Notes under the pieces: model-generated
Database searches by the model: none
What the model saw: the letters and a program-made list of their open reading frames with translations, nothing else
What the model was told of the DNA's origin: nothing
Part shown: in pieces, positions 32,499-42,879 of the stretch
How positions within the stretch are numbered: the first letter of the stretch is position 1
Layout: every line of letters starts with the position of its first letter
Assembly: GCF_027244095.1 (NCBI RefSeq)
Contig: NC_069662.1
Location: 54,398,001 to 54,462,000, forward strand
DNA from: Hemicordylus capensis
Taxonomy: Eukaryota; Chordata; Lepidosauria; Squamata; Cordylidae
Reading direction: 5' to 3'
Length of the DNA stretch: 64,000 nt
Program-made: the position numbers and the translations under genes

Positions 32499-33000
32499 CA
32501 GGGGCAGAGCCACAATTGGGCCAACGGGTTTAAAGAACCCGGGCCACTGATCAATCAGGGGCCGCGAGATCGGCCCTCACACGCCTCCCACATCTGATGT
32601 CAGATGCGGGGGCGGTAGGATAGCTCCCAAGCGGGGGCCGCGCGGCCCCTTCGGGAGCTAAACTAAGGTTGGTGCTGCATTTGCAAAGGCAGAGAAGAGT
32701 CACTCCTGGCTGCATGCTGCGAAGGCAGCACCAGCCTTACTAGCTCCTGCAGGGGCTGCGCGGCCGCTGCGAAGGCAGCGCCAGCCTTAGTTTAACTGCC
32801 AAAGGGGCCGCGCGGCCCCTTTGGCAGTTAAACTTCAACTCCCGAATGGTGCCTCAAGGAGCCAGACCATGCCCCCCGCGTCTGACGTCAGATGCGGGGG
32901 CGTGGCTATCCCCTGCGTCTGACATCAGACGTGGGGGCGGGGCTATCGGGGCACCCGCCACGGCCACACATGGGCCGCTGGCAGGCTGGCTACGCCCCTG
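32499..33000. mobile_element. hAT-type miniature element, CAGGGGC family
   Basis: Ends CAGGGGCAGAGCC and, in reverse complement, CAGGGGCGTAGCC. Perfect 8-bp duplication AGCAAGAG (32491-32498, 33001-33008). GC-rich interior with inverted GGGGCCGCGCGGCCCC blocks and CRE-like palindromes at 32595, 32883 (exact TGACGTCA) and 32920. Confidence 0.85.
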
Positions 33001-33521
33001 AGCAAGAGGCTGCTCCTAATTCATCCAGAATCTTCCCAAGCAGCAGAATGTGCATGCAGCAGGAGGGAGGAGCCATGTTCACTGTTCTCCCTGCCTCCTT
33101 TGCCTTCCAAAAATATGTCCCTGAGGGATATTTGGAAGGTAAAAAGAGCACTTATGGAGAAAGGAAAGAGCAACAAAAATTGCTCCCCTCCCCTCTGCTC
33201 TGGAACAATCTGGCAGAGTTAGGAGCAGCTTCTCTGGTTGCTGCTCTGGATATCAGCCAGTAATAAATTCAAGGTGGTGATGATGATGATGATGATGAAG
33301 AACAACTTTGTTAGCTACCCCATAACAAATTTTTCTCTGGGCAGCTCACAACATGAAATTAAAACACATAACTTGCGGGGCAGGGGTGTGTGCTCCAGAG
33401 ACCTTTAGGTCCAGGTTCCAAAATTACCTAGGTGCACCTCTGCTTCTGATAGAGGACAGACTGTTTGGAGCAAAGGTGTATATGGTTGGTTTGTGTAGTG
33501 CTGTAAGCAAATGTGTGGTGT

Positions 33522-33758
33522 AAGCCAGTGTGGTGTAGTGGTTAGAGTGCTGGACTAGGACCGGGGAGACCCGAGTTCAAATCCCCATTCAGCCATGAAA
33601 CTAGCTGGGTGACTCTGGGCCAGTCACTTCTCCCTCAGCCTAACCTACTTCACAGAGCGGTTGTGAAAGAGAAACTCAAGTATGTAGTACACCGCTCTGG
33701 GCTCCTTGGAGGAAGAGCGGGATATAAATGTAATAATAATAATTATTATTATTATTAT
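33522..33758 (+). mobile_element. tRNA-derived SINE (squamate Sauria/Squam type)
   Basis: Best-preserved copy: GTGTGGTGTAGTGGTTAGAG head, GGAGACCCGAGTTCAAATCC, GGGTGACTCTGGGCCAGTCA, GAGCGGGATATAAATGTAAT and an AAT/ATT tail. It ends 50 bp before the exon at 33808. Confidence 0.85.
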
Positions 33759-33807
33759 AAGCCCAGAGGCAGCAAATTTTCTTTAATGCCTGTTTCCATT
33801 CTGTCAG

Positions 33808-34007
33808 GTCTGCACCTCCACCCGTTTGCACCTCAGTCCACACCTCTGTCTGTACCTCCATCCATGCCTATGTACATAACTCTCTATATACCTCCCCTGT
33901 ATCTCTGTCTCTCTCCATCCACACCTCCATATGTACATCGATCGGCATTTCGTCCCTATGTTCTTCAATCATTTCAACCTCCGTCTGCACCTCCGTCTGT
34001 ACATGGG
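33808..34007 (+). CDS. LRRC37: Candidate LRRC37-like exon, repeat-like Ser/Thr/Cys-rich
   Basis: A 200-nt segment between TTTCCATTCTGTCAG and GTAAGT. In the inherited phase it reads SAPPPVCTSVHTSVCTS and ends TSVCTSVCTWG. A second frame is also open and Pro-rich (PSAPPSVHG). The DNA is made of imperfect CACCTCCATCTGTACCTC-like repeats, so it may be a minisatellite that is spliced in or a chance pairing of splice sites. No family match. Confidence 0.45.
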
Positions 34008-34239
34008 GTAAGTAAATGTAGAGTCATCTGGGCCTGCTTCTTCCTTTCATTAACCTGGTCATTTTAGAGCTGGTCTGTAAGACAGCCTAGTACAAAGTAG
34101 GATTGTCAGATACATTTTTTTAAAGGTAGCTAATTTGCACAACCTTTTACTTATGCCAGTTTGCTCTACCCTACATCAACTATCCACTCCCCCTTTGAGC
34201 AGATTTAATATAGGATGCTCTGCATGCATTGCAATAGAC

Positions 34240-34900
34240 TTAGGCTTCAAACAATAACAAATGAATCAGTTCCCACTAAGACATAGTCAAAGAAGAAATG
34301 GGATCTCTGCTTGTTAAAGATGGGCCAGAGAAAGTTGTTTTGAGTACCTCGCCCACTCCCAGTCTCTGTCCAGGCTGTAGGAAGGCTGGCAGCAACCCTG
34401 GACAGGCAGGTGCCTGCCCTTTTCCTGCCAATGCTGCCAGGCCTGTCCCCTCGCCACCCGATGATGTCTCCTTTGCCAGCACCGGGTCTCCCCCCACACA
34501 TACTGCTACTGCCACTGCCCCTTCCTCTGATGCCAGGCTTGTCCCTGGCTGTGCTGCCCCCGGCCGGCCATACCCCTTCCACCCTGTGTCAGTGCACCAA
34601 TGCAGGAGGCATTTCTGGGGCTGAGCAGGATGTGTGGCGCATCCAACTGGAGAGCACTTTCTGTGTTGGCCCAGCTGGGGGCTTTTCTCCCTTGCTTGCC
34701 AGGGAGAGGAAAGAAGAACACTACTGGACCGGCGCAGAAAGCACTCACCGACTGAATGGGCCATGTCACAACGGGGAAGGAGACAGGTGCAGTAGCAGCT
34801 AGCAGTTGGTGGGGATGGTGCCCTATGGGGAGGGGCACCCTGGTGCGGCCCACGGCCTAGGGGCAGCCCCCCCCACTCCATTTTTCCCTATGCACCTTGT
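34240..34900. other. Unassigned GC-rich stretch
   Basis: Long open frames appear on both strands at once (for example 34276-34881 minus and 34410-34802 plus). They lack known domains, so base composition is the simplest reason. Confidence 0.35.
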
Positions 34901-35070
34901 CTCTGTGATGAGATTCTCAAACAAAATTTGTGGGGTAGAATCCAGAGCTGCATTTCTAGCACCTGAACAGCCTTTGGTTTTTCAGACCTGAGGACCAGAT
35001 CTGGGAACAGAAGAGAGCAAGCCTGATTGCCACAAATTGTTCTTAAGTTTCACTTTTCATTCTTTAACAG

Positions 35071-35095
35071 ATCGATGGCAGACGGTGGTGCTAAC
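35071..35095 (+). pseudogene. Candidate exon 5' part, interrupted by a hAT element
   Basis: Follows a good acceptor CATTCTTTAACAG. The next 25 bases end in the target duplication of the hAT element at 35096. The right-hand part would be 37397-37413, which ends at a GTGAGT donor and resembles the exon at 31822. This is inferred from splice-like signals and the duplication only. Confidence 0.4.
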
Positions 35096-37388
35096 TAGGG
35101 TTGTGCGTTTTTTTTCTCCCTGTTTTGTTTTTGGCCCGAATCTGAAACACCCCCCGTTTTGTTCTTTGTTCTAATTGCAAAATCCGAGTCTGAAATGTTT
35201 TGGATTTAAAAAAAGATGGCCCTGGGGCAAAACTAGTGGGTGGGGGTGGTAGTGCCCAATGGGTGGAAGCTACCACCCAAATTTCAGAGGAATTGGGCAA
35301 AGGGCTAATTTTTGGTGAATTTTTGAAGTGTAAGATTTTTCCCATAGGGAATAATAGAGGTTTCAGCAAAAGTATAGCTTCATGTCAGGGGGGAAAGGGG
35401 TGGCCCACAGCAGGGTGGTGGTAGTGCCCAGTGGGAACAAGGAAGCTGCCAGAATTATTTCAAAGGAATTGGGCAGAGGGCTGATTTTTAAAGTAATGGA
35501 ATTTACATGTCTTTAAGGTTCTTCCCCATAGGGAATGATGGAGGTGTCAGCAGCCCCTTGACTGCACTTGGGGGCACCGGGGTGGCCCAGAGCGTGTGGT
35601 AGTGTAGAGCACATAAGGTGCCAAACACCACCATTGGTTGCTAACCCATGGGGTATTGGGTTCTGTTGTTTCTGAGATGTTTTGAGTGTAGATTCTCTGG
35701 TAGCATATGAGAGTGGATTCATGGTTTGTCATTGAAAATCTCATATGCTACCAGAGAATCTACACTCAGAACACCTCAGAAACAACAGAACCCAGGACCC
35801 CATGCATTAGCAACCCATGCGTGTGGTTGGCACCCTATGTGCACTACACCACCACTCACTCCCGGCCACCCCAGTACCCCCTAGGTGGAGTTATGGGTCT
35901 GCTGAAACCTCTATTATTCCCTAGGGTGGAAAACCTTAAAGACACGTAAACTTCAACAATTCCTAAGAAATCAGCCCTTTGCCCTATTTCTTTGGAATCT
36001 GGGTTATGGCAGGCACCCCTTGGGGCACTGCTACCCAACCCACTGTTTTGCCCCTCAGACCTTCTTTCTGCCCTGAATCTGCCCCAAAGACATGTAAACT
36101 TCAGAAATTCTTTTTAAAAATCAGCCCTTTTGACAGTTCCTTTGGAATCTGGGTGGCAACAGGCACCCATTGGGGCACTACCACCTGACCCACACTTCTG
36201 CCCCCAAAGCCCCCTTTCTGCCCCAAATCCACCCCAATTAACATCAACATCACACATCATCATCAACAACAACAGAGTTTTGCAAAGAACCTGGCAGATT
36301 TCCAAAGGTCTTGCACAGGGGCGGAGCTATAATTGGGTGAACGGGTTCAAAGAACCCGAGCCGTGCCCAATCAGGAGCCGCCATTGGTGGCCCTGACACG
36401 CCCCCCACGTCTGACGTCAGACGCAGGGGCGGTAGTTGAGCTCCCGAGCGGCCCCTTCGGGAGGTAAACTAAGGCTGTCGCGTTCGCAGTGCCAGCCAGG
36501 AGCAGCTCTTCCCTCCAAAGGCAGGGAAGAGTTGCTCCTGGCTGTCACTGCGAACACAGCGCCAGCCTAACTAGCTCCTGAAGGGGCCGCGCGGCCCCTT
36601 CAGGAGCTAAGACTGGTGCTGCGTTCGCAACGCAGCCCAGAAGTGGCTCTTCCCTGCAGGGAAGAGCCGCTCCTGGGCTGCGCTGCGAACGCAGCACCAG
36701 CCTTCGTCTAACTGCCGAAGGGGCAGCGCGGCACCTTCAGCAGTTGAGCTGCTTCTCCCAAACGGAGCCTCAAGTCTTTGTTCGGGAGCCAGACCACACA
36801 CCCCGCATCTGACGTCAGATGCGGGGCGTGGCTATCCCCTGCGTCTGACGTCAGACGCAGGGGGCGGGGCTATTGGGGCGCCCACCGGCCGCACACGGGC
36901 CGCCAGCAGGCTAGCTACGCCCCTGGTCATGCACATCCACATCCCGCTCAGAAATGCAATTGTTTCACACAACAGTGTGAAACAACAACAATGAAATGCA
37001 CACTGCCCCACGCTGTGTGAACACTGCCCCACTGGCCAATGAGGGTAAATTTTACCCTTAAATTTCCTTAAAAGGAATAAGGAGGCAATTGCCAGCAGAT
37101 CAGCCCATGCTTTCACTGGCCAATCTCCAGGCTGGAAGGGCTGGAAATTCAAACAGATGTCAAAACTCAAAATGGAGACTGAAGGAAAAAGATTTTTCGC
37201 AATTGCAAAATGGAGTTCCAAAACAGCCGAAACAACAAAACGTGTTGTATCTGAAACAGGAATGTCTTGTTTCGGCTACAAAATTTTCTGTTTTGAGCAT
37301 TGGGTGTTTTGTTTCAGCTACAAAGCAGCCAAAATGGCCTGTTTTGGGCACAAAACATTTTGTATCCGAAATGAAACGTACACCCCTA
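35096..37388. mobile_element. hAT-type foldback element (2.3 kb), with nested hAT
   Basis: Ends TAGGGTTGTGCGTTTT and, in reverse complement, TAGGGGTGTACGTTTC. Flanks GTGCTAAC and GCGCTAGC (35088-35095, 37389-37396) match at six of eight positions. Central palindrome at about 35727 (arms about 35540-35725 and 35735-35910). A second hAT miniature element is inserted at 36316. Same family as 24363; no transposase. Confidence 0.78.
36316..36925. mobile_element. hAT-type miniature element, CAGGGGC family, nested
   Basis: Ends CAGGGGCGGAGCTATA and, in reverse complement, CAGGGGCGTAGCTAG. Flanking GTCTTGCA and GTCATGCA match at seven of eight positions. It contains three exact TGACGTCA palindromes (36412, 36810, 36846) and large inverted GC-rich arms. 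Confidence 0.83.
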
Positions 37389-37396
37389 GCGCTAGC

Positions 37397-38630
37397 ACAG
37401 AGTCAAAGAAAGTGTGAGTAACTGCAAAGTCCAAACCTTTGCTGTTTCTTCTTCCCTCTAGTGTTGATCTGCTGCAAGATTGTGATCTTAAGAAGATATC
37501 TACTTTTGCAAAACATTTTTCTGACATGTGTTTAGTTATTAAGGGAAACGGGAGCGCACACAGCTCCCAAACCTGGGTACGACACATCTCCTGCTCTAAT
37601 TAGAATTGTATAAACCAGCCCACAATGAAGAATTAAGGTTTTGCAACCATTTCAGTCTGTAGGAGACCAGGTTTAGAGTGGGAATGCTGTAAGACACCTT
37701 GTATGTGTACCTGCAATCCTGTAAAAGAGATGTGAGAGTCAGAATTGGGCTGTGCCGGCAAACCACAAAGCAAGGTTTGAAGGTTATGGAAAAGGAAGAA
37801 ATACCAAAAGAGCCAGAAGCTCAAAGGACCTAGAACGGCTTGGTAGGCTAGGTAAGAGCCACAGTCTCCCTATTGTATACTATTCTACTATTATTCTGTT
37901 GTTGTTGTTGTTAGTATTATTATTACTAATGTTGTTTTTATTATTAGAATATTATTAAATACATCTGAAAGACACTTCTTTTCCATGGTCTCTGCAGCAA
38001 GAGTTCTGCTTATGTACAGATCAACATTTGGTAGCTTCGGAGGTTTTGTAGAGCATTCTGGTTCCTGTTCTGAAATGGGGAGACCTGTGCACGGTGCGTG
38101 CCTCTAGGGCAGGAAGAATACTCCTGTCCCTCAGTTACTTTACAATCATAACTCTAGCAGCAGCAGGGGCAGATCCGCCGTTGAATACCTATGTGCTCTG
38201 CACATGGGCTACCAGGTGACCTGTTTAAAGACGATACAGAATACCTATCATACGAGAAGTCCATTGCAATGGACGGAACGTAACCCCAGGTGCCCCCTTG
38301 GCGTGCTGCGTTGGCCATGGCTTCCTCGACCTACATAGAACTCCAAAGTTAGGGTATCTGTGTGACTTTTTAATGTCTTTGAACAGCCCTTGGAAAAGGC
38401 TGTAGGTCCCCTCCCCATCAATTGTATGCATGTAAAGTTGGGCACATCATTCCTTTCATCTAAGAGGAAAGGAAGGGAGTGATAGGCCTCCTTATCTGCA
38501 AGAGTGTGATTGGTTGCCAAGTGCATCCCAACCCTGGGCACAGCCTGATTCATCTTCCCTTGATGTTTTCGGAAGCACTATCTGTGTGCTGGGCAAAGCC
38601 TCTGATCCTTCCTAATTTTCCCCCCCCAAA
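37397..38630 (+). other. Possible exon remnant then unassigned sequence
   Basis: 37397-37460 resembles the donor side of the exon at 31822 (AAAGTGTGAGTAACTGCAAA). GCACACAGCTCCCAAACCTG near 37556 recurs at about 10176 and marks an unclassified repeat. The rest holds simple GTT/ATT repeats around 37895-37955 and no recognised gene. Confidence 0.35.
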
Positions 38631-38816
38631 TTCAATTTTTATTAATTTTAACATTAATAATATTATCATTGATTACAAATAGACAAAAGTGGACTTCCCG
38701 CACACATCTCTTCGTGAATCATCAGCTATAAAGTTTACCCTTGCTATAATAATAGTTCAAAACATAAATTTAAACCCTTACAAACACAGCTAATCCACCC
38801 AACCTGCAGTTTTTTA

Positions 38817-39479
38817 CTAAATTTTGAACCCTGCTGTAAAGTCCATAGTAGGAAAATAGTTCTTTAGATACAACAAGAATGGTTTCCAATCTTCTTTGAA
38901 GCATTCCAAATTTTGGTCTCTTATTAGTGTTGTCAGTTTTGCCATCTCCGCATATTCCAAAATTTTTATCAGCCAATCTTCTTTTGAAGGCAGCTCATTA
39001 CTCTTCCATTTCTGTGCATATATAATTCTAGCCGCCGTAGAAGCGTACATAAAAAACGTTGAATTAGTTGTAGAAATTGCACCTTGTATTATTCCCAGCA
39101 GGAAGGATTCTGGCCTCTTAGGAAATGTCATTTTAAATATTTTCTTTAACTCATTATATATCATATCCCAATATGCTTTAGCCTTCCCACAGGTCCACCA
39201 CATATGAAAAAAAGTGCCTTCAGACTGTCCACACTTCCAACATTTGTTTGAAACATTTTTATACATTAATGCCAATTTTTTGGGTGTCAGATACCATCTA
39301 TACATCATTTTGTAATAATTTTTTTTTAAAGCATAACATGCAGTAAATTTTAAATCAGTTTTCCATAATTTTTCCCAGGCTGCCATTTCTATATTATGAC
39401 CCACATCTTGAGCCCACTTTATCATAGTTGTTTTAACCACTTCCTCTCTTGTCTCCTCCAGAAGTAACAGTTTATACAT
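38817..39479 (-). pseudogene. L1 ORF2 C-terminal segment
   Basis: 220 residues: YKKMMYRWYLTP-like wording (YYKMMYRWYLTPKKLALMY), then CWKCGQSEGTFFHMWWTCGK, the conserved L1 C-terminal Cys/His motif (CxxC...H...C), and AARIIYAQKWKSNELPSKED. Separated from the RT frame by a tract of repeated AATTCCCTCTC units near 39503-39558. Confidence 0.85.
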
Positions 39480-39568
39480 TTTAGAAACTAATTTTTCATC
39501 ATTTTCACATAATTCCCTCTCAAATTCCCTCTCAATTCCCTCTCAAATTCCCTCTCAAAGCTCGAAAT

Positions 39569-41281
39569 CTAATCCTCAAATCCAACTTTAAAATCTTTCT
39601 TATATGTCTCATTTAACTGATAATACTGGAACCAATCTCTAACCAAGTTTTGTATTTCAGTTAAACTTTTTAACTTACAATCCTTTTCCTGAAAATGTAA
39701 CAAATCCCTATAGGTACCCCAATGCATTTGCATGTTTACTTCTTTACGTGATAAAGCTTCAATCGGAGATACCAATAGCGGAGTTTTAGGTTCCAACCAA
39801 TTTTTATATTTTAGCCACACCCTCATTAAACTCCTTCTCACATAGTGGTTCAAAAAATCTTTATGTATTTTGCTTTTTTCATACCACAAATATGAATGCC
39901 ATCCAAACCTTCTATCAAATCCTTCCAAGTCAAGTATTCTAGGGTTTCTTAATGTTATCCATTCTTTTAGCCACGTCAAACAAACAGCATCAAAATACAA
40001 CCTTAAGTCCGGTAAAGTAAGACCACCCCTTTCCTTTGCATCTGTTAGATTCTTAAAATTAATTCTTGTTCTTTTCCCTTGCCAAACAAACTTAGTTATA
40101 TCCTTCTGCCATTGCTTAAAACAAGTTAAAGTGTTGATTATAGGAATAGTCTGAAAGAGAAATAACATTTTAGGCAGAACATTCATTTTCACCACTGAGA
40201 TTCTTCCCATTAGAGACAAATTCATTTTAGAACATCTTTGTAAATCAATTTTCACTGTATTCCATATTTTAACATAATTATTTGTAAACAACAAAGAATT
40301 ATTGTTTGTTAGCCAGACCCCCAAGTATTTAATTTTCTTCTCCACTTTCAACTCACTTATTTCAGAGAATCTGTCCTTAGATTTCTGATCCATATTTTTA
40401 GTCAGAACTTTGGTTTTGACCTTATTTATATAGAATCCAGCCAACTGTCCAAATTGTTGTATTTTTTCCAAGAGTCTTCCAATCTTGTCCATTGGATTTT
40501 CTAAAAAGAACACAACATCATCCGCAAAGGCTCTCAACTTGTAGTCTTGTTTGCCAATTTTAGGGCCATATAATTTATCATCTTCTCTAATACTTCTACA
40601 GAGCACTTCTAGGACCAATATAAAAAGCAATGGGGAAAGTGGACATCCTTGTCTAGTCCCTTTTTGTATTTCACAATTGTCTGATAATTCCCCATTTACA
40701 ATAATCTTAGCATATTGCTCCAAATAAATTGTCTTAATTGCCCTAATAAAATTATCGCCCACAGCCATTACATCTAATAATCTCCACATAAATTGCCACA
40801 AAACATTGTCAAAAGCTTTCTCTGCATCCAAAAAAATCATCGCCATTTGTTTATCATTATGTTTTTCATAATACTCCAGTACATTCAGGACTGTTCTCAC
40901 ATTATCTCTCAATTGTCTCTTTGGCAAGAAGCCAGCTTGATCTTCATGAATAAAATGTCTTAAAATAACCTTCATTCTTCTTGCCAAAATGGCAGCAAAA
41001 AGTTTATAATCATTATTTAAAAGTGAGATTGGTCTATAGTTTTTAACTAACGTTAAATCTTGATCTGGTTTTGGAATTACTGCTATATTTGCATACTTCC
41101 ACGAATCTGGCATAATCCCTTTTTGAAAGATATCATTCATAGTCCATTGAAAAGGCTGTAAAATTTGATCTTTGAATGACTTGTAGTACAAAGCTGACAA
41201 TCCATCAGGCCCTGGGGTCTTTTGGGGCTTACTTTGATTTATAGCTTCTGCTATTTCCATAATTGTTATCGGAGCATTCAT
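39569..41281 (-). CDS. L1 ORF2 reverse-transcriptase segment (570 aa)
   Basis: L1-clade reverse transcriptase. Motifs in order: SKPQKTPGPDGLSALYYK, YRPISLLNNDYKLFAAILA, HEDQAGFLPKRQLRDN, AMIFLDAEKAFDNVLWQFM (motif A), GTRQGCPLSPLLFILVLEVL (motif B), LRAFADDVVFFLENP (catalytic FADD), then NKVKTKVLTKN and KIKYLGVWLTN. All key catalytic Asp residues are present. The frame breaks near 41281-41465, before the endonuclease part. Confidence 0.9.
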   Translation of the reverse strand: MNAPITIMEIAEAINQSKPQKTPGPDGLSALYYKSFKDQILQPFQWTMNDIFQKGIMPDSWKYANIAVIPKPDQDLTLVKNYRPISLLNNDYKLFAAILARRMKVILRHFIHEDQAGFLPKRQLRDNVRTVLNVLEYYEKHNDKQMAMIFLDAEKAFDNVLWQFMWRLLDVMAVGDNFIRAIKTIYLEQYAKIIVNGELSDNCEIQKGTRQGCPLSPLLFILVLEVLCRSIREDDKLYGPKIGKQDYKLRAFADDVVFFLENPMDKIGRLLEKIQQFGQLAGFYINKVKTKVLTKNMDQKSKDRFSEISELKVEKKIKYLGVWLTNNNSLLFTNNYVKIWNTVKIDLQRCSKMNLSLMGRISVVKMNVLPKMLFLFQTIPIINTLTCFKQWQKDITKFVWQGKRTRINFKNLTDAKERGGLTLPDLRLYFDAVCLTWLKEWITLRNPRILDLEGFDRRFGWHSYLWYEKSKIHKDFLNHYVRRSLMRVWLKYKNWLEPKTPLLVSPIEALSRKEVNMQMHWGTYRDLLHFQEKDCKLKSLTEIQNLVRDWFQYYQLNETYKKDFKVGFED

Positions 41282-41464
41282 GATTTCTATTTGTTCCTTA
41301 GAGAGCTTTGGAATATTTTTGGTCCTAAGAAACTGCTCAATTTTTTTGTCTTCAACTGTTTTACCTTTATATAATTCTGAATAGTATTTTAAAAATTCAG
41401 CTCTTATTTCCTTTCCATCATAGGAGAGCCCATTTTTTGTAAGTATTTTAGATATGAAATTTTT

Positions 41465-42250
41465 TTACTTCTCAGATCTGATTTTCCATGCTAACAACTT
41501 GCCTGGTTTATTTGCAAACTCGAATGACCTTTGCTTAGCATACTTCAAATTCCGTTCAAGTTCATTTGCTAGTAACATAGAAAGTTGTTGTTGTAACATT
41601 TTGATAGCTTGAGTGACTGTCTTCTTATCTTTAACCCATAATAATTCCTGTTTCTTTTTGGAGATCTGCATCAATAAGGTCTCTTTTTTCAATCCTCTTT
41701 GTTTTTTAAAATATGCATTTTGCTGTATAAAAAAACCTCTCATAACCGCTTTTCTTGCATCCCAGACAATTTTATTGTCCATTCCTTGGTTTAAATTCAA
41801 TTCAAAGTAATCTTTCAACTTCTTTTTGGCTTTCTCCACAACGTCTGTTTTTTTCAAGAGATATTCATTCAATCTCCAACGAAATGAAGTCATTCCTTTC
41901 TTCTTCCATGTAAAACAAATTGGATTGTGATCCAAAAAAGTCCTAGGTAAAATATCCATTCTTTTCATACATGGTGTAATAGCTTTAGATGTCCAAACCA
42001 TATCTATCCTTGAATGTGACTGATATCTTTCAGAGAAATAAGTATATTCTTTTGCATTTGAGTTTTTGATTCTCCACAAGTCATACAAATCCATGTGTTC
42101 AACTAAATCAAAAAATGCTTTAGGAAGTTTACCTTTTAGGTTCCTATCCGATATATCGGATTTTCTGTCCAAAGATGTAGAAACAACACCATTAAAATCT
42201 CCCAATATAATCAAATTAACATTCGATAACTCCGCCATCTTTTGATCCAA
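41465..42250 (-). pseudogene. L1 ORF2 endonuclease C-terminal segment and linker
   Basis: NVNLIILGDFNGVVS (catalytic GDFN), SRIDMVWTSKAI and TFLDHNPICFTWKK (the SDH-type active-site motif, here LDH) identify the AP-type endonuclease. A Lys-rich linker to the RT follows. The first part of the endonuclease lies beyond the DIRS insert at 48165-48540. Confidence 0.88.
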
Positions 42251-42879
42251 ATAATTATAAATTCTCGGTTGATCGTTGCCAGGGACACCTCTGGGTTATC
42301 CTTTCTCACTAGCTCCAAGGCAGGACAGATTTGATTGGTTGAAGACATTTAGGCCACACCTCCTTGGTGCTAGGGAGATAACCCCTCCCAGTTCTTTCTG
42401 TCCTCGCTCAGCTCCAGACAGACGTGTTTTCCTTCAGCTCCGCATTTTCTCTCCAGTTTGTCTTCCTTCGTGAGTTTTTTCTCCCCGTGTTTTTACCACC
42501 ACTCCTCTCCTTCTCGCCTTAATAAAAAAGAGAGAGAGAGAGAGACTGTTTTTTCCGTTGTTTTGTCGTCTTCCCCCTCCCTCCTCCCCCGCTCCCCTTG
42601 TATGGAGTTTGAGCGTAGGGGTAGAATAGTTCTAGTGCCACGGGGACCCCGCCAACAGCTGTTTGGACCGGCACTTCGAAGCCGTTAGGGCTAACTCTTC
42701 CCGAGGCTGCCATATCGCCCACCCGGGACTCCGACTGCCCGCCACCGCTCAAGTCTGCGCCCTCTCCGCCGGTAGCTCCTGGGTCAGCGCTCTCCTCTCC
42801 AGACCGCTCTTCCCGGCAGCCGTCAACTGCAGCAGCAGCAGTTCCTCTGTCTTCTGCCCCTAATACTCTAGCGACGGCT

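Larger units (their letters stand above)
826..34007 (+). other. LRRC37: LRRC37-like host gene, partial (gene-level entry)
   Basis: At least ten plus-strand exons with GT-AG borders form one gene. Upstream exons lie outside the window. The predicted order is leucine-rich repeats, a short Cys-rich cap, a repeat-rich stalk, a conserved C-terminal domain, one membrane segment and a basic tail. I recognise this as the LRRC37 family from remembered mammalian sequences: the Cys-rich exon matches the segment after the last LRR, and the C-terminal block matches the DCSE..VQLACAKLISRTG..MKLLSE region just before the membrane segment. The product should be a single-pass membrane protein. Exon phases chain as 2,2,2 through the LRR exons and 0,0,2,0,2,2 after the C-terminal domain. 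Introns are heavily loaded with transposons. Whether the whole gene is functional is unclear, because the stalk exon region is rearranged and partly frameshifted, and no acceptor for it was found. Confidence 0.75.

Noticed and set aside
33277-33300. Repeated GAT units, and other short tandem runs, as possible CRISPR-like arrays
   Set aside because: They are plain microsatellites without spacers, in a vertebrate genome.
34247-34881. Long open frames on both strands (up to 201 residues)
   Set aside because: They overlap each other on opposite strands, are GC-driven, and show no domain, splice signal or family likeness.
38168-38225. CAGGGGCAGATCCGCCG as the start of another hAT element
   Set aside because: No matching right end or duplication was found downstream.
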